A stretch of DNA of 11,711 nucleotides. Source: Candidatus Nitrosopumilus sp. Lineage in GTDB: Archaea; Thermoproteota; Nitrososphaeria; Nitrososphaerales; Nitrosopumilaceae. Under the pieces are notes generated by a model that did no database searches, was not told the origin of the DNA, and saw only the letters and a list, made by a program, of their open reading frames with translations. Within the stretch, counting starts at the first letter, position 1. Each line of letters opens with the position of its first letter. The stretch is from NCBI GenBank assembly GCA_029860565.1, contig JAOUAY010000029.1, forward strand, positions 1-11,711, in the 5' to 3' direction. A program made the position numbers and the translations under genes. Below, piece by piece: positions 6,670 to 11,711 of this stretch.

Positions 6670-7413
6670 TCAATTAGATTTTCTTAATTTCCATAAATAA
6701 TATGCAGTAATTCCACTTAGAACCACGGTAATAATTACAGAAGGTAAAAACAAATCAGAATTTACAGATATTTCAGAACCAACCATAGTTTCTACAACTT
6801 CCAAGCTACGTTGAGAGATATCTTGTGATTCAGATTCAGCAACCATAGGTGCAGATGCTGGAAGTGAACGTACAGAATCATCAATTGGGACAGATTCTAT
6901 GTTCTTGGCAGATTCTTCAACAGACGAAAATTCTCCACCTGTAGAATTATCTACATAGATTGTTTTATTTTTAAATTGGGATAATGACAACAATCCTGAA
7001 ATACCAGTTGCAATTCCCAGTCCTGCAACTTTGTAAATATTTCTAAAAGAACGAACAAGAAGTTTACTTTCTTTAGTTTTTTCTGAGAATTTTGGAGGTA
7101 CGATAATAATACTAAACTTTGATGCAGTGTAAATTTTCATGTCTTGAGATTTTGAATTTTTTTCAATCTTTGAGATTTTTACAATACCAAGATCTTGTAG
7201 TTTGTTAAGATGATACTTTACAAGTTGAAGAGAAACGTTACTTTTTTGAGCAATCTGAGTTGCAGATAACTCCTCATTGAAGAGTAATTGAAGAATTTCA
7301 CGACTAGAATCATTAGTAAATATCTCACCAAATGACTTGATTTTTTCATCATCTGTAGCAAGAATTTTTATTTTTTCAGTTAAATCATCATTAGAGAATT
7401 CATCAGTAGACAT
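6670..7413 (-). CDS. Membrane-spanning ArsR-like winged-helix transcriptional regulator
   Basis: A 247-aa protein. Residues about 30-105 form a winged-helix DNA-binding domain: 'SSREILQLLFNEELSATQIA', recognition helix 'VSLQLVKYHLNKLQDLGIV', then a wing with 'KIYTASKFSIIIV'. A first hydrophobic segment (about 128-147) and a second (about 222-241) enclose a 75-residue Ser/Glu-rich loop. With the DNA-binding domain inside, the loop is outside and only a short basic tail (WKLRKSN) returns to the cytoplasm. This is a one-component, membrane-tethered regulator design. The loop carries IYVDNSTGGEF (152-162) just after the first membrane segment, echoing a motif in the divergently encoded propeller protein, which is its probable partner. 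The ATG at 7413 has a TATA-like box 28 nt upstream. Domain calls are good; the signalling role is inference. Confidence 0.83.
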   Translation of the reverse strand: MSTDEFSNDDLTEKIKILATDDEKIKSFGEIFTNDSSREILQLLFNEELSATQIAQKSNVSLQLVKYHLNKLQDLGIVKISKIEKNSKSQDMKIYTASKFSIIIVPPKFSEKTKESKLLVRSFRNIYKVAGLGIATGISGLLSLSQFKNKTIYVDNSTGGEFSSVEESAKNIESVPIDDSVRSLPASAPMVAESESQDISQRSLEVVETMVGSEISVNSDLFLPSVIITVVLSGITAYYLWKLRKSN

Positions 7414-7435
7414 TAGAGTTGATAGTGTAAATCCA

Positions 7436-7445
7436 GTATATGTAA
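7436..7445 (-). promoter_or_regulatory. TATA-like box for the membrane-bound regulator
   Basis: Minus strand reads TTACATATAC, centred about 28 nt upstream of the ATG at 7413, consistent with a leaderless transcript. Confidence 0.42.
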
Positions 7446-7488
7446 ATTGTTTGGTAAAATTTCAATTTCACTAAACCTTTTATCTCAA

Positions 7489-7504
7489 ACTACTAAACAG
7501 TAGT
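7489..7504. promoter_or_regulatory. Candidate operator: inverted repeat ACTACT-N4-AGTAGT
   Basis: A perfect 6-bp inverted repeat with a 4-base AAAC spacer in the 138-bp divergent gap between regulator and propeller. It lies just downstream of a TATA-like TTTTATC (7478-7484) and upstream of the propeller's ribosome-binding site, so bound protein could block the promoter. The sequence (C/T)ACTAAA also occurs three times, at 7469, 7491 and 7508. ArsR-like proteins bind such dyads as dimers. No direct evidence of binding. Confidence 0.4.
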
Positions 7505-7541
7505 AATCACTAAATTACAGTTTTCAAAAAAATGAATGTCC

Positions 7542-7545
7542 GAGG
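7542..7545 (+). promoter_or_regulatory. Shine-Dalgarno site for the beta-propeller gene
   Basis: GAGG with a 6-base A-run before the ATG at 7552. It fixes the start and implies a 5' leader, in contrast to the mostly leaderless neighbours. Confidence 0.6.
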
Positions 7546-7551
7546 AAAAAA

Positions 7552-9777
7552 ATGAAATCAAAAATAATAATTCCAATTGTAATCGCCATTTCGGTAATAG
7601 TTACAGCAGGAATTATGTATTCAATTGATTTTGATCAAAAACCTCAAGTCACACAAATTCCTGAACCTGAAATAATTTATGTTGATAAATCAACATCAGA
7701 ATATTTTGAAGGAACTAATAATATTAAAAAAATATCATCGCAAAATGAGCTAAAGAATATTCTTGATGCATCTGCATTGTTTGAAGGAAATTTCTATGAT
7801 GACCGAATGTTTAGAACAACCATGGCAGTTGATACAGCAATGTTTGATAGTGAAGAATCTGTAGGAGCTCCAGTGCCTTCTGTTGCACCAATGCCTTCAG
7901 ATGGTGTATCTAAAACAGAATCCGGAGGTTCAGACTATTCAACAACAAATGTTCAAGTTGAAAATGTAGATGAGCCAGACTATCTCAAAAATGATTCAAA
8001 ATATGTTTACATTGTATCACAAAACACACTAACAATAATTGATGCATATCCAGCAGAGTCTGCAAAATTAATTCTCAAAATTGCACTAGATATTGAATCA
8101 CAATATATTCAAAATATGTTCCTAAATGAGAATAGATTAGTGATATTTTACAATGGACAAAGTGATGATGAAATCATCCCACAGTATGACTTTATTCCTA
8201 GACGTTCTTACAGTTCTGTCACACATGCATTAATTGTTGATGTATCAGATAAAGAAAACCCGACAATTCTCAAAGATTATTCTATAGATGGTCATTTCAG
8301 AGATGCACGAATGATTGGAGATTATGCATACTTTGTAACAAACAGCAACATTGACTATCAATATCCAAGACTTCCAGTAATCATGGAGGATTCAATTAGA
8401 ATCATGACTCCCGAAGCATTCTACTTTGACAATGTAGAACAATTTTCAAACTTTAACACATTAACTGCAATTGATATTTTCGGAGATAAAATAAATTCTG
8501 AAACGTTCCTTATGGGATATTCTGGAACATTCTATGTATCTGAAGATAATTTTTACTTGACATATCAGCAAAACATGCCATTTGGTTTTTATGAAAATTC
8601 ATCACGAGATAGATTCTTTGATGTTGTAGTTCCGTTGCTACCAAATAATATTCAAAATGAAATCAAATCAATTCAAAGCGACTCATCAATTAATTCATCT
8701 GCACAGTGGATGAAAATTTCGGAATTAATGCAAAAATCATATAATGCAATGGACAAAAATGACAAAGAAAAATTATTTGAAAAAATTAGAGAAGCATTAA
8801 ACGAATATGATGCAAAAATTCAAGAAGAAACTAGAAAAACAATAATTCATAAAATATCAATTGATGAAGATAAAATTGAATATGTTGCAAAGGGCTCTGT
8901 TCCAGGTAGATTACTAAATCAATTCTCCATGGATGAAAGTGGAGACAGATTTAGAGTTGCGACTACTGAAGAATACTACATTCAACATCAGGGAACTATT
9001 CGTTCAAATGCAGTTTATGTTTTAGATGAACAACTTAACATAGTTGGCGAATTAGATGGTATTGCACCTGATGAGAGCATATTTTCAGCAAAATTCATGG
9101 GTGATAGACTATACTTGGTAACATTTGAGCAAATTGATCCATTTTTTGTAATTGACTTGGCAACAGATACCCCAAAGATTCTAGGAGAGTTGAAAATTCC
9201 AGGATTTTCAAATTATTTGCACCCATATGATGAAGAATACATCATTGGAATTGGTAGAGATACAAAAGAAGTAGATAATGGCAGAGTTCAGCAATTAGGA
9301 ATCAAAATTGCATTATTCAATGTCGCAGATGTGAATAATCCAAAGGTAGCAGATGACATCATAGTTGGGGACAGCTCAACCTATTCAGAAGCACTAAACA
9401 ATCACAAAGCATTCTTCTTTGATAAGACAAGCGGAGTTCTTTCAATTCCAATTAGCGGAGATGCTAAAAATCTTAATGGAATTTCAAGCTCTAAGATGTT
9501 TGCACCAGATTACAATCGTTGGAGCGGATTCTATGTGTTTGATTTAGATAACGTAGATGGATTCAACCTCAAAGGAACAATTACTCATTCTGCTGAAGAT
9601 TCACGATATTATGGAATGAATAATGCTAGAACATTCTATATTGATGATGTTTTGTATACAGCATCTGAAGGGTATCTGAAAATGAATTTCTTAAACAACT
9701 TGGAAGAAATTAACTCGATAAAACTTGAAAATACTGGAAAATTTATTGGTTATATTGAAGAAGAAATCTTACGATAA
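7552..9777 (+). CDS. Membrane-anchored Beta_propel-family protein (DUF/PF09826-like)
   Basis: A 741-aa protein with an N-terminal membrane segment at about 4-24 (KIIIPIVIAISVIVTAGIMY), preceded only by MKS, so the rest lies outside. Residues about 25-125 are a stalk and Ser/Pro/Ala-rich linker containing IYVDKSTSEYF (42-52). From about 127 the Beta_propel hallmarks appear in order: 'YSTTNVQVENVDEPDYLKND', 'GSVPGRLLNQFSMDE' (449-462) with 'FRVATT', and 'STYSEALNNHKAFFFDK' (609-625) with 'VLSIPI'. A charged helical insert lies at about 365-428. The family is described as secreted propeller proteins of unknown function. Here it is divergent from a membrane-spanning HTH regulator whose outside loop shares the IYVD-ST motif, so I infer a sensor or ligand-binding partner. 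The start is set by GAGG six bases upstream. The stop lies one base from the convergent gene's stop. Confidence 0.9.
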   Translation: MKSKIIIPIVIAISVIVTAGIMYSIDFDQKPQVTQIPEPEIIYVDKSTSEYFEGTNNIKKISSQNELKNILDASALFEGNFYDDRMFRTTMAVDTAMFDSEESVGAPVPSVAPMPSDGVSKTESGGSDYSTTNVQVENVDEPDYLKNDSKYVYIVSQNTLTIIDAYPAESAKLILKIALDIESQYIQNMFLNENRLVIFYNGQSDDEIIPQYDFIPRRSYSSVTHALIVDVSDKENPTILKDYSIDGHFRDARMIGDYAYFVTNSNIDYQYPRLPVIMEDSIRIMTPEAFYFDNVEQFSNFNTLTAIDIFGDKINSETFLMGYSGTFYVSEDNFYLTYQQNMPFGFYENSSRDRFFDVVVPLLPNNIQNEIKSIQSDSSINSSAQWMKISELMQKSYNAMDKNDKEKLFEKIREALNEYDAKIQEETRKTIIHKISIDEDKIEYVAKGSVPGRLLNQFSMDESGDRFRVATTEEYYIQHQGTIRSNAVYVLDEQLNIVGELDGIAPDESIFSAKFMGDRLYLVTFEQIDPFFVIDLATDTPKILGELKIPGFSNYLHPYDEEYIIGIGRDTKEVDNGRVQQLGIKIALFNVADVNNPKVADDIIVGDSSTYSEALNNHKAFFFDKTSGVLSIPISGDAKNLNGISSSKMFAPDYNRWSGFYVFDLDNVDGFNLKGTITHSAEDSRYYGMNNARTFYIDDVLYTASEGYLKMNFLNNLEEINSIKLENTGKFIGYIEEEILR

Positions 9778-9778
9778 A

Positions 9779-10423
9779 TCACACCAAATGTACAATAGTT
9801 GAAACACCCCTTTTATCAAATTCTACATCATTTTCAATTTCACTAAAAGTTACAGTAAATGAAATTACATCACGAGATTTGGCATTTTCTGCATGAAGTT
9901 TTAGATGAATATCCATTGTTTCAGATTCTTGAGTAGGTAAATTATTCTCATCAATATATGCACCACATGTAGATTCTATTCTAAATCTATCATCCTTAAA
10001 ATGAAATCCAAGTTTCATTTTTCGTCCTTTTCTTCCACTTCCTTTAACACTCACATCAATAATACCAGGATTTGTTTCAGTATAACCGGATTTGTGATTT
10101 ACAAATACTCCAATTTCAAGGGGTTTGCCAGCAGTAGATTCTGCCATTTTTTGGATTCCGTCATTCATAACAACATCAACTGCTTTGATGGATTGTGCAA
10201 CTTTTGCAATCCACTCATTTGTTCTTGTAATAGTTGCACGAATACCAGCACGTCTTCTTTTATCTTCATCTTCAGGTAATTTGTAATAATCAACCCATGC
10301 CTCATAATCATGAGAAATATCCTCGATGAAATCCATACAAGTTCGCCTGTAATCATCTACATTATCGGTTCTTTCTGAGGCATCATCAGTTCTCATTCCA
10401 TCATAATCCATAGGCATTGCCAT
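9779..10423 (-). CDS. Conserved-looking hypothetical protein, soluble, mixed alpha/beta
   Basis: Not recognised. With ATG-10423 as start the product is 214 aa, beginning MAMPMDYDGMRTDD. The N-terminal half (to about residue 95) is charged and helical, with 'DYRRTCMDFIEDISHDYEAW' and 'RRRAGIRATITRTNEWIAKV'. The C-terminal half (about 100-214) looks beta-rich: 'PLEIGVFVNHKSGYTETNPG', 'GRKGRKMKLGFHFKDDRFRI' and 'DVISFTVTFSEIENDVEF'. No signal peptide or membrane segment. An upstream TTG at 10435 would add four residues; ATG-10423 or ATG-10417 is more likely. It is divergent from the 10505 gene across 81 bp and convergent with the propeller gene with one base between stops. Function unknown. Confidence 0.75.
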   Translation of the reverse strand: MAMPMDYDGMRTDDASERTDNVDDYRRTCMDFIEDISHDYEAWVDYYKLPEDEDKRRRAGIRATITRTNEWIAKVAQSIKAVDVVMNDGIQKMAESTAGKPLEIGVFVNHKSGYTETNPGIIDVSVKGSGRKGRKMKLGFHFKDDRFRIESTCGAYIDENNLPTQESETMDIHLKLHAENAKSRDVISFTVTFSEIENDVEFDKRGVSTIVHLV

Positions 10424-10475
10424 ATTCTGAATCAATCAAAGGTCTAAAAAAACCAATCTTGGCAAAAATTAATGA

Positions 10476-10483
10476 TTATAATA
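10476..10483 (+). promoter_or_regulatory. TATA-like box for the 10505 gene
   Basis: TTATAATA, centred 25-26 nt before the GTG at 10505. It supports leaderless initiation on GTG, since no in-frame ATG exists near the start. Confidence 0.5.
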
Positions 10484-10504
10484 GGAATTTTTTAAAGTAT
10501 AATC

Positions 10505-10981
10505 GTGATATTCTCAGAATTAATTTCCGACTTGCAAGATCAATTAAAAAAAGACCTAGCACAAATCAGATTCCTTCTAAAGAAAAATCCTGCAACTGGG
10601 TATGCAAGAATTGTAGAGATTGGAAAAGAAGTTGGGAAAAAATACAATATCAAATTAATTGTGAATTTTCCAAAAGCAGGAAGAATTGAAGAGTTTGAGA
10701 TGTATGGAAAAAGAGATTTGAGTTTAATTGTGGATTATGACAGAAAAAGATTCCCCATAGATAGAGAAATAATTAAACAAAAAGCAAAAGAAATCCTCAG
10801 AGATGTTAAAACAGAAGATGCGTACATGTATGAAAATAAAGAAGGCGTAAGAGTATTTACAGACAATTGGAAGATTGATATCTTGCCTCATTCAGTACAT
10901 ATTTGGACAGAATTTGATGATAAGGTAACAGCATTTTGTAATTGGCTTATGGAAAATGCATACCAGATGAAGAAGATGTAG
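10505..10981 (+). CDS. Hypothetical soluble protein, 158 aa, GTG start
   Basis: Not recognised. The N-terminal part (1-50) is helical and lysine-rich ('FSELISDLQDQLKKDLAQI'). The middle has strands 'IKLIVNFPKAGRIEEFEMYG' and 'LSLIVDYDRKRFP', followed by helix 'REIIKQKAKEILRD' and C-terminal strands 'WKIDILPHSVHIWTEFDD' before a closing helix. This alpha/beta pattern with no signal peptide or membrane segment suggests a cytoplasmic protein; function cannot be stated. GTG-10505 is the only reasonable start: the first in-frame ATG is about residue 66, inside the fold, and a TATA-like box sits at leaderless distance. The divergent neighbour (9779-10423) shares its promoter region and may be co-regulated. 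The stop is 12 bases from the convergent TPR gene's stop. Confidence 0.78.
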   Translation: MIFSELISDLQDQLKKDLAQIRFLLKKNPATGYARIVEIGKEVGKKYNIKLIVNFPKAGRIEEFEMYGKRDLSLIVDYDRKRFPIDREIIKQKAKEILRDVKTEDAYMYENKEGVRVFTDNWKIDILPHSVHIWTEFDDKVTAFCNWLMENAYQMKKM

Positions 10982-10993
10982 AGATTTTATAAT

Positions 10994-11353
10994 TTAGAGG
11001 CTTTCAAGTTCATCAAGTAGTTTTTTAGCTTCAGAGTTTTTTGGTTGAAGTTCAATTATGCGTACACAGCAATCAATGGCTTCATCTTTTTGTTGTAGGG
11101 CCAAATGTACATTAGTTTTTAGAGTTAATACCTCAACATCATTATTGTCTAATTGAAAAGCCTTTTCAAAATAAGGAAGTGCCTTTTGTGCATCATCCAC
11201 AATGAAATAAACACTGCCCATAATGAACATGAAGTCAGGATCATTAGAATACTCAGATTCTAAATTCGTTCCAAATGCAACAGCCTCATCATACTCACCA
11301 TCTTTAAGCAATTTTTTCAGATGTCGTTTTGGTTTCTTGAAAAGACCCACCAT
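10994..11353 (-). CDS. Small TPR-repeat protein
   Basis: A 119-aa soluble protein made almost wholly of tetratricopeptide repeats: about residues 8-38 ('LLKDGEYDEAVAFGTNLESE'), 39-72 ('FMFIMGSVYFIVDDAQKALP', with 'YFEKAFQLDNN') and 73-106 ('LKTNVHLALQQKDEAIDCCV', with 'IIELQPKN'), then a capping helix. The usual small-residue positions (G/A at 8 and A at 20) are kept in repeats 2 and 3. TPR proteins are scaffolds for protein-protein contact; no partner can be deduced. The basic N-terminus MVGLFKKPKRH lacks a membrane segment. No clear TATA box or ribosome-binding site was found for the ATG at 11353. Confidence 0.88.
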   Translation of the reverse strand: MVGLFKKPKRHLKKLLKDGEYDEAVAFGTNLESEYSNDPDFMFIMGSVYFIVDDAQKALPYFEKAFQLDNNDVEVLTLKTNVHLALQQKDEAIDCCVRIIELQPKNSEAKKLLDELESL

Positions 11354-11424
11354 TTTCTTATCAAACGTCTATCAAACTCCAACAATTTGAATGTAGAACA
11401 TGAAAAATTAGGTTTTAGTCATAT

Positions 11425-11455
11425 CAAGCTTCAGGTTCTAAACCTGAAGAACTTG
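11425..11455. other. Strong 13-bp hairpin between the repeat-protein and TPR genes
   Basis: CTTCAGGTT (11429-11437), loop CTA, AACCTGAAG (11441-11449), extended by CAAG (11425-11428) pairing with CTTG (11452-11455) across a two-base bulge. It begins 14 bases past the stop of the minus-strand repeat-protein gene. A T5 tract (minus strand) follows about 15-20 bases on. It could be a 3' end stabiliser or terminator, or a dyad operator for the TPR gene. Confidence 0.55.
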
Positions 11456-11468
11456 AGCTTAGAGTAGA

Positions 11469-11711
11469 TTATGGAATCTTCATTATTCCTTCTTTTATCA
11501 AGAATTGAATTCCCTGAACAAAGGAATCATCATCTATGTCACCATTTGCCCACCATCCAGCATTATTCTTAATCCATTCAGGAATACCATTTGTACTTCC
11601 ACCAGAACCTTGTGCAGTTTGTGGAATCTTCATTATTCCTTCTTTTATCAAGAATTGAATTCCCTGAACAAAGGAATCATCATCTATGTCACCATTTGCC
11701 CACCATCCAGC
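11469..11711 (-). CDS. C-terminal part of a thaumarchaeal WIKNNAGWW-repeat protein, 5' end outside window
   Basis: Eighty codons and the TAA stop are visible; the frame continues past the right edge without a start. The sequence is two copies of a 39-residue unit, 'GIPEWIKNNAGWWANGDID' followed by 'DDSFVQGIQFLIKEGIMKIP' (the first incomplete here), joined by QTAQGSGGSTNG. I recall this Trp-rich unit as common, often in tandem or at the termini, in secreted or surface proteins of Nitrosopumilus-like archaea, where its role is unknown. The visible part has no catalytic domain or membrane anchor. An internal ATG at 11649-11651 would give a 60-aa product but splits a repeat unit, so it is not taken as the start. 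Confidence 0.82.
   Translation of the reverse strand, partial: AGWWANGDIDDDSFVQGIQFLIKEGIMKIPQTAQGSGGSTNGIPEWIKNNAGWWANGDIDDDSFVQGIQFLIKEGIMKIP
11472..11711. repeat. Perfect 90-bp direct repeat, 150-bp period
   Basis: Bases 11472-11561 and 11622-11711 are identical with no substitution, including third codon positions, and the match runs to the window edge so the true length is at least 90 bp. It codes for the WIKNNAGWW-type unit. The 150-bp period equals 50 codons and keeps frame. Confidence 0.95.

Noticed and set aside
10001..10279. Ser/Phe/Cys-rich plus-strand frame opposite the 9779-10423 gene
   Set aside because: Composition is that of antisense AT-rich coding sequence; the minus-strand protein has a far more normal composition.
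10417..10689. Plus-strand frame overlapping the start of the 10505 gene
   Set aside because: It overlaps in another frame, its composition is basic and unstructured, and it starts inside the divergent gene. The 10505 frame has the better promoter and protein character.

Overview
The window looks like the chromosome of an ammonia-oxidising thaumarchaeon (Nitrososphaerota), most likely a marine Nitrosopumilus-type organism. The base composition is very AT-rich. Genes are compact and often divergently paired. TATA-like boxes repeatedly sit 24-28 nt upstream of start codons with no leader. Oligo-T tracts follow stops. The last gene carries the 'IPEWIKNNAGWWA...GIQFLIKEGIMKIP' repeat that I associate with secreted thaumarchaeal proteins. 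This assignment rests on sequence character and remembered family distribution, not on a database search. I see no tRNA, rRNA, CRISPR, transposase or integrase.

Layout. Positions 1-305 (-) hold the start of a DUF47/PhoU-like phosphate transport accessory gene, cut by the window edge. Positions 453-5592 (-) hold four same-strand genes. In transcription order these are a DrrA-type ABC ATPase, its overlapping ABC-2 permease, a secreted NHL-propeller/HYR/RTX protein, and a secreted protein built from three copies of an unrecognised two-cysteine domain. Divergent from the ATPase is a 32-codon zinc-ribbon microprotein (5682-5780, +). Next come a tandem PRC-barrel protein (-) and, divergent from it, a small split-barrel enzyme resembling F420-dependent nitroreductases (+).

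The most interesting part is 6670-9777. A membrane-spanning ArsR-like winged-helix regulator (-) is divergent from a membrane-anchored Beta_propel-family protein (+). The predicted outside loop of the regulator and the predicted outside stalk of the propeller share a short motif, IYVD(N/K)ST....F, close to the membrane, followed in both by Ser/Pro/Ala-rich linkers. A 6-bp inverted repeat lies between them beside a TATA-like box. I read this as a candidate one-component signalling module, with the propeller sensing outside and the HTH responding inside.

The right end holds two unrecognised soluble proteins in divergent orientation (9779-10423 - and 10505-10981 +), a TPR protein (-), a strong hairpin, and the 3' end of a repeat-protein gene whose last 90-bp unit is perfectly duplicated at a 150-bp period. 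Several ORFs open further upstream than the likely true start; starts here were chosen from TATA spacing and signal-peptide shape.
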